From assembly GCF_030758415.1 (NCBI RefSeq), contig NZ_CP132334.1, positions 1,550,001-1,614,000 of the forward strand: a stretch of 64,000 nucleotides of DNA, in the 5' to 3' direction. Shown piece after piece: positions 45,554-54,491 of this stretch. This stretch comes from Parvularcula sp. IMCC14364. Its GTDB lineage: Bacteria; Pseudomonadota; Alphaproteobacteria; Caulobacterales; Parvularculaceae. The position numbers were made by a program, and so were the translations under genes. The notes under the pieces are model-generated. The model saw nothing but the letters and a program-made list of their open reading frames with translations. It was not told where the DNA came from and did no database searches. Every line of letters starts with the position of its first letter. Position 1 is the stretch's first letter.

Positions 45554-47176
45554 ATGCCTGTTTTCAAATCCAAAGTGAACGTCAACTCGGAGGCATTCGC
45601 CACTAACCGTAAGGATATGCTAGAGTTGGTAGATAAACTGCGGGAACTTAATGCCAGAGCCCCTGCCCTGTCTGCCTCAAAAAAAGAGAAGTTCGATAAA
45701 CGTGGACAGATCCTGCCGAGAGAACGCCTAGCCAGGTTACTGGATCCGGGGATGCCATTTCTGGAAGTTGGAAATATTGCCGGCTACCTTCAGGATACGG
45801 ACAAGGAAGAAAGATCTGTTCCCGGCAGCACCATCATTGCAGGTGTTGGCTTCGTTAATGGCACGCGCTGTGCTGTTGTTGTGGATGATAGCGGCATAAA
45901 AGCCGGGTCACTCACGGTTGCTGGCGGTTACAGATTGCGCCGATTGCAACAGATTGCTTTGGAACAGAATCTGCCATTCGTACATCTTGTTGAAAGTGCC
46001 GGCGGTGACCTGATGAATTACACCGTTGAAGGCTTTTTCGAAGGCGGCTCACTTTTTGCCAATCTAGCACGTTTATCCAAAGCAGGTATTCCGGTACTGG
46101 CCATTCTACACGGATCATCGACAGCTGGCGGCGCATATATGCCTGGCCTCTCGGATTATGTTGTTGCTGTCAAAGAAGGCGGCAAGGCTTTCCTTGCCGG
46201 CCCGCCATTGCTGAAAGCGGCGACTGGCGAAATTGCCACAGAGGCAGAGCTTGGTGGCGCAGAAATGCATGCCAGCGTATCCGGACTGGCAGAGTACCTT
46301 GCCGAAAATGATGGTGAAGCAGTCTTGATGATGCGTGAGGTCATCAACCGCCTTGGCTGGAACGACCGCTGCGCGATGCCAGAACAGGGCGCATTTCGAG
46401 AACCGGTATATGATATTGACGAAATATGCGGCATCGTACCGGTAGATTACCGAAAACCTTATGACGCCCGTGAAGTCATCGCACGAATTGTTGACGGTTC
46501 AGATTTTACGGACTTCAAACCATTATACGGTGTTTCAACAGTCTGTGTGCACTCGGAAATATATGGACACCAATGCGGTATTCTCGCCAATAACGGCCCC
46601 ATCGACCCGGACGGCGCGACGAAGGCTGCACAGTTTATGCAATTATGTGATCAGTCAGATACACCTGTGATCTTTTTGCAAAATACAACAGGTTATATGG
46701 TGGGCAAGGAGTATGAACGTGCCGGAATGATCAAACATGGGTCGAAGATGATTCAAGCCGTCACAAACCTGTCTGTACCAAGATTGACAATGATGATCGG
46801 CGCCAGTTATGGCGCAGGAAACTACGGCATGTGCGGAAGAGGTTATGACCCTGACTTCCTCTTCACATGGCCCAATGCCTCTGCAGGCGTCATGGGAGGA
46901 GAACAGGCAGCTACAGTCATGCAAATTGTGGCGGAAGGACAAGCCGCTCGTACAGGAATAGAAATAGACCAGAAGAAATCAGCCATGCAAGCTGCCATGC
47001 TGACACATCATTTTGACCGTCAGTCTGGCGCTTTCTACACATCAGGTCATTGTTGTGATGACGGTATGATCGACCCGAGAGACACGCGTCGCACGCTTGG
47101 CTTTCTTCTTGGAACAGTTCGTGAGGGGCGTCACAGAGATGTAAAGCCAAACAGCTTTGGCATCGCGAGGATGTAA
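45554..47176 (+). CDS. Acyl-CoA carboxylase carboxyltransferase (beta) subunit, AtuC/LiuB-like
   Basis: The 540-residue protein transfers CO2 from carboxybiotin to an enoyl-type acyl-CoA. Crotonase-fold blocks are visible: VHLVESAGGDLMNY, IPVLAILHGSSTAGGAYMPG, GIPVLAILHG, KAFLAGPPLLKAATGEIATEAELGGAEMH and the second-half GPIDPDGATKAAQFMQLCDQ and GNYGMCGRGYDPDF. With a BC/BCCP subunit at 48002 it should form an alpha/beta carboxylase such as geranyl-CoA or 3-methylcrotonyl-CoA carboxylase; substrate is not determinable here. It begins one base after the AtuA stop, so translation is coupled. Confidence 0.93.
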   Translation: MPVFKSKVNVNSEAFATNRKDMLELVDKLRELNARAPALSASKKEKFDKRGQILPRERLARLLDPGMPFLEVGNIAGYLQDTDKEERSVPGSTIIAGVGFVNGTRCAVVVDDSGIKAGSLTVAGGYRLRRLQQIALEQNLPFVHLVESAGGDLMNYTVEGFFEGGSLFANLARLSKAGIPVLAILHGSSTAGGAYMPGLSDYVVAVKEGGKAFLAGPPLLKAATGEIATEAELGGAEMHASVSGLAEYLAENDGEAVLMMREVINRLGWNDRCAMPEQGAFREPVYDIDEICGIVPVDYRKPYDAREVIARIVDGSDFTDFKPLYGVSTVCVHSEIYGHQCGILANNGPIDPDGATKAAQFMQLCDQSDTPVIFLQNTTGYMVGKEYERAGMIKHGSKMIQAVTNLSVPRLTMMIGASYGAGNYGMCGRGYDPDFLFTWPNASAGVMGGEQAATVMQIVAEGQAARTGIEIDQKKSAMQAAMLTHHFDRQSGAFYTSGHCCDDGMIDPRDTRRTLGFLLGTVREGRHRDVKPNSFGIARM

Positions 47177-47186
47177 GACAAATATC

Positions 47187-48005
47187 ATGACCACATTACC
47201 TGATACCGAAAAGCTGCTGCTCGACCTCAACAAGGGCTGGCTGACTATCTGGTTTAACACACCCGAGAACCGTAATGCCTTGAGCAGTGAACTATCCGAA
47301 GAGCTGATGACAGTTTTGCACATGATCCGTGATGATCGGTCTGTGCGGGGCATCACGCTGCGGGGCAAGGGGGGGATATTTTGCGCCGGCGGTGATTTGA
47401 AAAGTTTCGGCTCTGCGCTTTCCGGCGAGTTCACACACGAAGATGCAGTGAAACTGAACCGTGGGGGCGGAGAAATGTTTCAACTGGTCAACACCATGCC
47501 ACAGGTTGTGATTGCACTGGTGGAAGGCGCGGCCATTGCTGGAGGGCTCGGTATGCTGTGCTGTGCAGACATTGTGGCAGTAACAAAAGACGCAAAGTTT
47601 TCGTTGACAGAAACACAGCTTGGCATCGCTCCTGCCCAAATCGCGCCTTACGTCGTTCAGCGCACAGGCCTGACCACAGCACGGCGCCTGATGTTGACAG
47701 GTGCACGATTTACCGGTTCCGAAGCAGAGCGATATGGCCTGGCAGACTTTGTGGCAGACACAGCGGGACAGCTGGATATTATTGAGGAAGACATCAAGGC
47801 GAATGTCATACGCTGCGCGCCGGGGGCTAATGCCGCGACTAAAGAGCTTGTCCTCGCAGCACCTCATCTTGATACGAACGAGATGATGAACCTGGCAGCA
47901 GAGCGATTTGCAGACTGTATGCTCAGCGATGAAGGGCGTGAAGGTATCATGTCATTCGTACAAAAGAAAACACCCTCCTGGGCGAGATCGGAGGAAGATC
48001 AATGA
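47187..48005 (+). CDS. Enoyl-CoA hydratase/isomerase family protein
   Basis: The 272-residue crotonase-fold protein shows LTIWFNTPENRNALSSEL, FCAGGDLKSF (oxyanion loop), ALVEGAAIAGGLGMLCCADIV and FSLTETQLGIAPAQIAPYV. In the operon it follows the carboxyltransferase by 10 nt and overlaps the biotin carboxylase by 4 nt (ATGA). In Atu and Liu pathways a hydratase acts after the carboxylase to add water to the glutaconyl-type product, so this is a candidate for that step. The residue expected as acid/base is not verified. Confidence 0.88.
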   Translation: MTTLPDTEKLLLDLNKGWLTIWFNTPENRNALSSELSEELMTVLHMIRDDRSVRGITLRGKGGIFCAGGDLKSFGSALSGEFTHEDAVKLNRGGGEMFQLVNTMPQVVIALVEGAAIAGGLGMLCCADIVAVTKDAKFSLTETQLGIAPAQIAPYVVQRTGLTTARRLMLTGARFTGSEAERYGLADFVADTAGQLDIIEEDIKANVIRCAPGANAATKELVLAAPHLDTNEMMNLAAERFADCMLSDEGREGIMSFVQKKTPSWARSEEDQ

Positions 48006-50023
48006 GTACACAGAAAACACCATTCAGCAGTATCCTTATCGCTAATCGCGGTGAAATCGCCTGCCGTATTATCCATACAGCAAAATTGCTTGGCTTGCGA
48101 ACCATTGCCGTTTACTCTGAAGCCGATGCGCAAGCGCCGCATGTGATGATGGCCGATGACAGTTATTGTCTGGGCCCCGCCCCGGTCGCCGCATCCTATC
48201 TTGATATGGACAAAGTGCTCGAGGCTGCCACAACAAAAAAAGCTGAGGCAATTCACCCCGGCTATGGCTTTCTTTCAGAAAATGCAGATTTCGCTACAGC
48301 CTGCACGGACGCAGGTCTGATCTTTATCGGCCCCACGCCGAAAGCCATTGAATTGATGGGTGACAAAGCCAAAGCGAAGCGCCGAATGATTGATGCAGGC
48401 GTACCATGTGTACCTGGGTATCAGGGAGAGGAACAATCTGATGGCAGACTGATTGATGAAGCCGCCAAGATCGGCTTCCCGATTATGGTAAAAGCTGCTG
48501 CTGGCGGCGGCGGGCGCGGTATGCGCCTGGTCGAGGCGGAATCTGCCCTGGCGACGGCCATCACGGCAGCCCGTAGTGAAGCTGAAAATGCGTTCGGTTC
48601 TGGTGAACTGATCCTTGAAAAAGCCATAAGCCAGCCGCGGCATGTGGAGATACAGGTTTTTGCCGATAAGTATGGCAATACAATACATCTGGGCGAACGC
48701 GATTGTTCCGTGCAGCGCAGACACCAGAAAGTTCTGGAGGAAGCACCCTGCCCTGTTATGACGCCGGAACTGCGCCAGGCTATGGGTAACGCAGCTGTCA
48801 AAGCCGCAAAAGATATTGCATATGTTGGCGCGGGAACCGTTGAATTTCTACTTGATGCCTCTGGTGAATTCTATTTCCTAGAAATGAATACACGCCTTCA
48901 AGTTGAGCATCCGGTAACAGAAATGGTTACCGGCCTTGATCTCGTAGCTTTACAGATACGTGTCGCGCAGGGCGACGAATTGGGCCTTGTTCAAAAAGAT
49001 GTTGCTCTATCAGGTCATGCCATAGAAGCACGTCTCTATGCAGAAGATACCAGTCAGGATTTCCTGCCTGCCACTGGTCCCATAGACCTGTGGCAACCCG
49101 CCTCTGGCGCTGGCATTCGTATCGACTCGGGTATTTCAACTGGCGGTGAGGTTTCGCCTTTTTACGATCCGATGCTTGCAAAGATTATCGCCTATGGTGA
49201 CAATCGCGAGGAAGCAAGGCGCAAACTTATCGATGCCTTGAAATGCACCGTCATGTTTGGCGCCACAACGAACAAGGCATTCCTCATAGAAGCACTAGAA
49301 CGCCCGGCTTTCGTGAATGGGGCAGCAACAACAGCTTTTATAGGCGACAGCTTCTCGAAAGAAGACCTCGCAGGGCAATCGCTTACTGAACGTGATGCAG
49401 CAATAGCTGCAGTCCTTCTGTATACTTCAGCACACGCGAAAGCCATGCACCGTGCCATCGCCACGCCGCACGAGCTATCAAACTGGTCCAGCGCCACAAA
49501 AATATCGACACCGTTCAGATTTGCACAGGGTGAGAATGGAATTACCCTCAATATTACACCAGCTGGCGACAACACTTATCATATTCTAACCGACGATCAG
49601 ACTTTTAACATGCTCCTCACTGAAAAAGACGACTGTAAGGTGTATTTTGATATCAATGGTGAGAAGATAACTGCTTACTACCAGATCAGCAAAACCGACC
49701 CGTCAGGACAATCAATTTATATCTCCATTGAGGGGTGTGATCATTTTCTGACTAATGCGTTTGGTGTCTTCACTTCAGCGTCGGACACAGCAGGTGCAGG
49801 CTCAGTCACGGCTCCCATGCACGGAATGTTGTTGGAAGTATTTGTGTCTCAGGGAGACAAAGTGAAAAAAGGTGACAGACTGGCTGTCGTTGAAGCTATG
49901 AAAATGCAACACGAGCTACTCGCAGAGGTGGATGGTGAGGTGGCTGACATACATTTTGAAGCCGGTGTGCAGGTTGCCGCTGACAGTCTACTGATGGAAA
50001 TTACGGTTACAGAAAGCTCATAG
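48002..50023 (+). CDS. Biotin carboxylase/BCCP fusion subunit (alpha, AtuF/LiuD-like)
   Basis: The 673-residue protein combines biotin carboxylase (about 1-450: [90 protein letters not shown]) with a beta linker and a C-terminal biotinyl domain (VVEAMKMQHELLAEVDG, Lys634 biotin site). It is the partner of the 45554 carboxyltransferase. GGAGGAAGATCA precedes ATG 48002, which overlaps the hydratase stop as ATGA. The size and fused layout match MCC and GCC alpha subunits, in contrast to the separate AccB/AccC at 36.6-38.5 kb. Confidence 0.95.
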   Translation: MSTQKTPFSSILIANRGEIACRIIHTAKLLGLRTIAVYSEADAQAPHVMMADDSYCLGPAPVAASYLDMDKVLEAATTKKAEAIHPGYGFLSENADFATACTDAGLIFIGPTPKAIELMGDKAKAKRRMIDAGVPCVPGYQGEEQSDGRLIDEAAKIGFPIMVKAAAGGGGRGMRLVEAESALATAITAARSEAENAFGSGELILEKAISQPRHVEIQVFADKYGNTIHLGERDCSVQRRHQKVLEEAPCPVMTPELRQAMGNAAVKAAKDIAYVGAGTVEFLLDASGEFYFLEMNTRLQVEHPVTEMVTGLDLVALQIRVAQGDELGLVQKDVALSGHAIEARLYAEDTSQDFLPATGPIDLWQPASGAGIRIDSGISTGGEVSPFYDPMLAKIIAYGDNREEARRKLIDALKCTVMFGATTNKAFLIEALERPAFVNGAATTAFIGDSFSKEDLAGQSLTERDAAIAAVLLYTSAHAKAMHRAIATPHELSNWSSATKISTPFRFAQGENGITLNITPAGDNTYHILTDDQTFNMLLTEKDDCKVYFDINGEKITAYYQISKTDPSGQSIYISIEGCDHFLTNAFGVFTSASDTAGAGSVTAPMHGMLLEVFVSQGDKVKKGDRLAVVEAMKMQHELLAEVDGEVADIHFEAGVQVAADSLLMEITVTESS

Positions 50024-50026
50024 AAC

Positions 50027-50842
50027 ATGATGCAGGCAGCACTGGACTTCAAACAGGAGTGCGATGCACTCGCAGCAATACTTGAGCAAGCTGATGATTC
50101 AGATTTTCAACGTGTGACCCAGTTCAAGGATTGGACCATAGAAGACGTCATCGGGCATCTGCATCTCTGGAACATTGCGGCTGCTGAAACGCTGAAAGGC
50201 CGTGAGAACTGGACGGCTTTCTTTACTTTCATCATGGAACAGATGGGTAAAGGCGCAGGCCATCCGCAATTACAGCGAGCCTGGTTTGATGCAAACTCCC
50301 GGGGTATCCGTGGGCACGCATTATATGATGAGTGGCGTGCCTTCTATCCACAGCTTGCTGAGGATTATGCAAAGGCTAACCCCGCTCACAGGGTTGCCTG
50401 GGCCGGGCCTGACATGAGCACTGAATCCAAAATTATCGCCCGGCAAATGGAAACCTGGGCACACGGTCAGGAGGTATTCGACATACTGGGCGCTGAACGG
50501 CAAGACACCGACCGTATCCGCAATATCGCCCATCTCGGCGTCACCACCTATGGCTGGACATTTCGCAATCGCGGAGAGGAGCCGCCCAAACCCAAGCCCT
50601 TCGTAGAACTCATAGCGCCATCTGGCGAGATTTGGGTATGGAATGAACCTCAGGAAGATAATCTGGTCCGGGGCACCGCAACCGCGTTTTGTCAGATCGT
50701 AACCCAAACCAGAAGCGTGCTGGACACAAATATTGAGACGATCGGGGATACGGCGGAAAGATGGATGGCTGTCGCTCAGTGTTTCGCTGGCGCTGCAGAA
50801 ACTCCGCCATCCAAAGGTCAACGCTATCGCCTTTCATCCTGA
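50027..50842 (+). CDS. TIGR03084/maleylpyruvate isomerase-like family protein
   Basis: The 271-residue protein belongs by pattern to TIGR03084, a family with a DinB/maleylpyruvate-isomerase N-terminal helical bundle: FKDWTIEDVIGHLHLWNIAAAETLKG (His-rich metal-site segment), RVAWAGPDMSTESKIIARQMETWAHGQEVFD (second metal His) and the C-terminal FRNRGEEPPKPKPFVELIAPSGEIW. Its reaction is unknown. It starts 3 nt after the biotin carboxylase stop, so it belongs to the operon, and the family is often found with acyl-CoA catabolism genes. Confidence 0.75.
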   Translation: MMQAALDFKQECDALAAILEQADDSDFQRVTQFKDWTIEDVIGHLHLWNIAAAETLKGRENWTAFFTFIMEQMGKGAGHPQLQRAWFDANSRGIRGHALYDEWRAFYPQLAEDYAKANPAHRVAWAGPDMSTESKIIARQMETWAHGQEVFDILGAERQDTDRIRNIAHLGVTTYGWTFRNRGEEPPKPKPFVELIAPSGEIWVWNEPQEDNLVRGTATAFCQIVTQTRSVLDTNIETIGDTAERWMAVAQCFAGAAETPPSKGQRYRLSS

Positions 50843-50861
50843 TCTTCTCTAACATTGATTC

Positions 50862-51569
50862 ATGGCAACTATTTACCTCATACGACATGGGCAGGCTTCA
50901 TTCGGGGCAGAGAACTACGACAAACTTTCACAACTCGGTGAACGCCAGGCTGAAATCGTGGGGCAATATTTTCGCCAATGCGACATCCGGCTTGATGCCG
51001 CCTATAGCGGTAACCTGTCCCGGCAGCACCGCACGGCAGAACTTACAATCGAACAACAGGGCTATGAGGTCCCACATCATATTGATGCTCGTTTCAATGA
51101 AGTAAAAAATGATGAGCATGTTGAGTATTTCAAAGACAGGATCGCTGCGCGCGACCCTGACCTCGCACAAAAACTTGTTGAAGGCAGCTTCACCAGCAAA
51201 GACTATCAGAAGGTTGTAGAGGCAGTCTTTACGCACTGGGTATCACCAGATTGCAACGAACCGCGCACCCAAAGCTGGGCGGATTATTCAGCAGAAGTAA
51301 AAGATGCCATGCGTGATGTGATGAAGCATGAGGGTTCTGGCAAAACCATCGGTATCTTCACATCAGGTGGCACCATCGCAACCATCGTATCGCAAGTGCT
51401 CGGACTCACGGGCGAACACGCTTACAGCTTTTATGAACCAGTTATAAACTGTTCCGTAACACAACTTTTTTATAATTCTTCGCGGGTTTCCCTTTCATAC
51501 TTTAATGACCACTCATTTCTTGATATACTGGGCAGACAGAATAGCGAAAACCTGGTCACATATAGATAA
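50862..51569 (+). CDS. Histidine phosphatase family protein
   Basis: The 235-residue protein has the active-site MATIYLIRHGQASFG (R8-H9-G10), the LSQLGERQAEIVGQYF helix, SGNLSRQHRTAELTI, and a late TSGGTIATIVSQVLG, the phosphohistidine pocket. It belongs to the phosphoglycerate-mutase-like family and hydrolyses a phosphorylated small molecule or protein, substrate unknown. It lies 19 nt after the TIGR03084 gene at the end of the operon. A role in the pathway, such as dephosphorylating a terpenoid precursor, would be speculative. Confidence 0.85.
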   Translation: MATIYLIRHGQASFGAENYDKLSQLGERQAEIVGQYFRQCDIRLDAAYSGNLSRQHRTAELTIEQQGYEVPHHIDARFNEVKNDEHVEYFKDRIAARDPDLAQKLVEGSFTSKDYQKVVEAVFTHWVSPDCNEPRTQSWADYSAEVKDAMRDVMKHEGSGKTIGIFTSGGTIATIVSQVLGLTGEHAYSFYEPVINCSVTQLFYNSSRVSLSYFNDHSFLDILGRQNSENLVTYR

Positions 51570-51723
51570 CGTCAGGTCAGCCTATTGAGGCATTGCTCTG
51601 CTGTCTTTGCACTCGACCATGTAAATCGCGTAGTCTCGGCATATCCGCTTCATCCTTGTAAGGGTGAGAACCCTCGGACTATCTCTAACGTCGCAACAAG
51701 TGACTGGCTATAGAGCTCAAAAA

Positions 51724-52764
51724 ATGCGTATAAACGCACCCAAGATGTTGAAAGAATTGAACAAAAATTCACCACTCATTGACGAATACGGGCGCCAGGT
51801 AAACTACCTGCGCCTCTCGGTTACGGACAGATGCGACTTGCGTTGCACTTATTGCATGTCTGAGAAAATGACTTTCCTGCCTCGAAACGAACTCCTCAAC
51901 TTTGAGGAGCTGGAAAGGTTATGCATGGTCTTTATCGACCGTGGTGTTCAGCATTTGCGCATCTCTGGCGGTGAGCCACTCACACGCAAAGATATCCTGT
52001 CCTTATTTCAGGCACTCTCCTTACATCTGGCAAAAGGCTCTCTGCAAGAACTGACGCTGACAACAAATGGGACACAACTGGAACGCTATGCGCAGGAGCT
52101 TTCAGATTGTGGTGTGCAACGTATCAATGTTTCTCTTGATACGTTGGATCAGGATAAATTCACAAATATCACCCGCCGGGACAAACTTCCAGCCGTGCTG
52201 CGCGGCATAGATGCAGCTCTTTCCGTTGGTATAAAAATTAAAATCAATACTGTTGCTCTCCAAAACCATAACCTTTCCGAATTATCCCGTATGATCAGAT
52301 GGGCACACAGCTTGGGAATGGACATATCTTTAATCGAAGCTATGCCGATGGGTGAGATAGAAACAGACAGAGTAGACCAATATATACCTCTGTCTGCAGT
52401 TAAAGAGACCCTCAGCAGAGAAATGACCTTGTCACCAATTTCGTATAAGACTTCCGGGCCATCCCGGTATATGCTTGTTGAAGAAACAGGTGGTCGTTTA
52501 GGTTTCATATCGCCCCTCTCCCATAATTTTTGTGAAAGTTGCAACCGTGTGCGTATTACATGCACAGGTCAATTATACACATGCCTTGGAAACGAAGGTA
52601 TGGTTGACCTGCGCGCGCCACTTCGAAACGATGTAACAAATACAAAACTGACCCAAAAAATAGATGAAGCCCTGATGCGCAAACCCAAAGGTCACGATTT
52701 CAACATCACACGCCGGGGGCAAGCGCCTTCCGTCAATCGACATATGTCAGTTACAGGGGGCTAA
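51724..52764 (+). CDS. moaA: GTP 3',8-cyclase (molybdenum cofactor biosynthesis)
   Basis: MoaA is a radical-SAM enzyme that starts Moco synthesis from GTP. The N-terminal cluster is C37-x3-C41-x2-C44 ([10 protein letters not shown]), and the second cluster is in the C-terminal [20 protein letters not shown]. The protein ends in Gly-Gly (SVTGG), essential in the family. ATG 51724 gives 346 residues; ATG 51745 is also possible, while GTG 51664 lies in the leader. The next gene moaD starts 4 nt after the stop. The leader (51570-51723) contains a small AGGGTGAGAACCCT hairpin, but no Moco riboswitch was identified. Confidence 0.96.
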   Translation: MRINAPKMLKELNKNSPLIDEYGRQVNYLRLSVTDRCDLRCTYCMSEKMTFLPRNELLNFEELERLCMVFIDRGVQHLRISGGEPLTRKDILSLFQALSLHLAKGSLQELTLTTNGTQLERYAQELSDCGVQRINVSLDTLDQDKFTNITRRDKLPAVLRGIDAALSVGIKIKINTVALQNHNLSELSRMIRWAHSLGMDISLIEAMPMGEIETDRVDQYIPLSAVKETLSREMTLSPISYKTSGPSRYMLVEETGGRLGFISPLSHNFCESCNRVRITCTGQLYTCLGNEGMVDLRAPLRNDVTNTKLTQKIDEALMRKPKGHDFNITRRGQAPSVNRHMSVTGG

Positions 52765-52768
52765 CCCT

Positions 52769-53014
52769 ATGGAGGTCAGATATTTTGGACGCTTGAGGGA
52801 GCAACTTAACATCGAGGTCGAACAGGTTTCTCTACCCGATAACATCAGCGATGCATCTACTTTGCGCACTTGGCTGGCCAGTACAAGGTATAACGGCACC
52901 TGTCTTCTGGACCAGTCTGTGCGCGTGATCGTAAACGAGGAGATCGTTACCTGGGAACATACTGTTACTGAGACTGATTCTATCGCCTTCATTCCTCCGG
53001 TGAGCGGCGGATAA
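52769..53014 (+). CDS. moaD: Molybdopterin synthase sulfur carrier subunit
   Basis: The 81-residue ubiquitin-like protein ends PPVSGG, whose terminal Gly is thiocarboxylated to donate sulfur. The start MEVRYFGRLREQL follows the MoaD pattern. It lies between moaA and moaE with gaps of only a few nucleotides, so synthesis of the MPT synthase pair is matched. Confidence 0.96.
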   Translation: MEVRYFGRLREQLNIEVEQVSLPDNISDASTLRTWLASTRYNGTCLLDQSVRVIVNEEIVTWEHTVTETDSIAFIPPVSGG

Positions 53015-53016
53015 AG

Positions 53017-53478
53017 ATGTTCTCCTTACTTAAACAAAATTTCAATGCAGCCACGGAGTTAAGCCTGTTCCTGTCTGAAGCAGACGGCCGGGGCGCAACA
53101 ACAAGCTTTATCGGCACCGTCAGGGGAAAAGAACAGAAGCAAGAAGTAAATGCTCTTTTTATCGAGCACCACCCTGTACTGACCGAAAAAAGTATCAGAG
53201 AAATTATCATGCAGGCTTGCAACAGGTGGCGGTTACTGCGTTATCTCGTTTTACACCGTATCGGCACCATTCATTCTGGTGAAGATATTGTACTGGTTGC
53301 GACCACGGCGACACATCGGCGAGACGCATTTGAGGCTGTAGATTTCATCATGGATTACCTAAAAGCTGATGCCCTGTTCTGGAAAAAACAGATTACAGAA
53401 ACCGGAGCAGAATGGATTGAACCTCGTGCACAGGATTATCAGGACAAAAAAAGGTGGCGTGACAATGCCGGGTATTGA
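53017..53478 (+). CDS. moaE: Molybdopterin synthase catalytic subunit
   Basis: The 153-residue protein combines with MoaD to insert two sulfurs into precursor Z. Family features are TSFIGTVRGKEQKQEVNALFIEHHP, HRIGTIHSGEDIVLVATTATHR and KADALFWKKQITETGAEWI with active-site lysines. It starts 2 nt after moaD; its end overlaps moaB by 14 nt. Length is normal (about 150). Confidence 0.95.
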   Translation: MFSLLKQNFNAATELSLFLSEADGRGATTSFIGTVRGKEQKQEVNALFIEHHPVLTEKSIREIIMQACNRWRLLRYLVLHRIGTIHSGEDIVLVATTATHRRDAFEAVDFIMDYLKADALFWKKQITETGAEWIEPRAQDYQDKKRWRDNAGY

Positions 53479-53995
53479 CAACACACTGACTTTCAAACCT
53501 GTCCGGATCTCTGTCCTGACTGTTTCGGACACACGCACAGAAGCCGACGATACATCTGGAGATATTCTTGCAGAGCGTATTCAAACAGCCGGGCATCAGT
53601 TGGCGGGCCGCAAGATCGTTCGTGATACTGTTCTAGAGGTAAGAGAAACAGTCCAAACATGGATTAACGACCCTGAGATTGATGCGGTGATATCCACCGG
53701 GGGGACCGGCTTGACGGGCCGGGATGTCACCCCTGAAGCAATCGAGCCTTTGTTTGAGAAGAAAATCGAGGGATTTTCCGTGATATTCCATCAGGTCAGC
53801 TTTCAGTCAGTCGGACTCTCGACGCTGCAATCACGGGCAACAGCAGGAGTTGCCCAAGGCACGTTTATTTTTGCTCTGCCTGGATCAAACGGAGCCGTCC
53901 GTGACGGTTGGGATAAAGTCATCGCCATGCAACTGGATTCACGACACAAACCCTGCAATCTGGTGGAACTGATGCCACGCCTTCGGGAAAAGTGA
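53465..53995 (+). CDS. moaB: Molybdenum cofactor biosynthesis protein B
   Basis: The 176-residue protein resembles MoaB/Mog molybdopterin-binding proteins: VRISVLTVSDTRTEADDTSG, AVISTGGTGLTGRDVTPEAI, and a FALPGSNGAVRDGWDKVI segment. It adenylylates molybdopterin or assists Mo insertion. ATG 53465 overlaps moaE by 14 nt; the longer frame upstream is within moaE. Its position before moaC and moeA supports the assignment. MogA is an alternative name for the same fold. Confidence 0.93.
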   Translation: MPGIDNTLTFKPVRISVLTVSDTRTEADDTSGDILAERIQTAGHQLAGRKIVRDTVLEVRETVQTWINDPEIDAVISTGGTGLTGRDVTPEAIEPLFEKKIEGFSVIFHQVSFQSVGLSTLQSRATAGVAQGTFIFALPGSNGAVRDGWDKVIAMQLDSRHKPCNLVELMPRLREK

Positions 53996-53999
53996 AAAG

Positions 54000-54491
54000 A
54001 TGACTGACAAATTGACCCATTTCGATGAAAACGGACGCCCACAGATGGTGGATGTGTCCAGGAAGCAAGAGAGCATTCGGCGCGCCGTTGCGCGTGGGTA
54101 TGTCAGTTTTACACCCGATATTTATGACATGATCAAGAACGGAAACAGTAGCAAAGGCGATATCAGACTTGTTGCAGAACTCGCCGGGATCATTGGAGCA
54201 AAACGGACTAGCGACCTTATTCCCTTATGCCACCCATTGCCCTTGAGCGGTGTGTCAGTGACCGTCATCTCAGATGATCACCTAAACAGTTTCGTTGTGA
54301 CTGCTGAAGTTAAAACAAGCGGCAAGACCGGCGTTGAAATGGAAGCACTGACAGCGGTTTCAGTCGCGTGTCTGACAATCTATGACATGGCAAAATCCCT
54401 TGATAAAGCCATTCTGATTGAGAAGATTGAGCTACAAGAGAAATCCGGTGGTAAATCTGGTGATTACCATCGTGCTGCCGAAGCATCATGA
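54000..54491 (+). CDS. moaC: Cyclic pyranopterin monophosphate synthase
   Basis: The 163-residue protein converts the MoaA product to cyclic pyranopterin monophosphate. LTHFDENGRPQMVDVSRKQE, LIPLCHPLPLSGVSV and VKTSGKTGVEMEALTAVSVACLTIYDM match the MoaC active-site regions, including the Lys pair. It starts 4 nt after moaB and overlaps moeA as ATGA, continuing translational coupling in the operon. Confidence 0.97.
   Translation: MTDKLTHFDENGRPQMVDVSRKQESIRRAVARGYVSFTPDIYDMIKNGNSSKGDIRLVAELAGIIGAKRTSDLIPLCHPLPLSGVSVTVISDDHLNSFVVTAEVKTSGKTGVEMEALTAVSVACLTIYDMAKSLDKAILIEKIELQEKSGGKSGDYHRAAEAS

Noticed and set aside
51570-51723. Moco riboswitch before moaA
   Set aside because: Only a small hairpin was seen; the conserved Moco RNA elements were not recognised.
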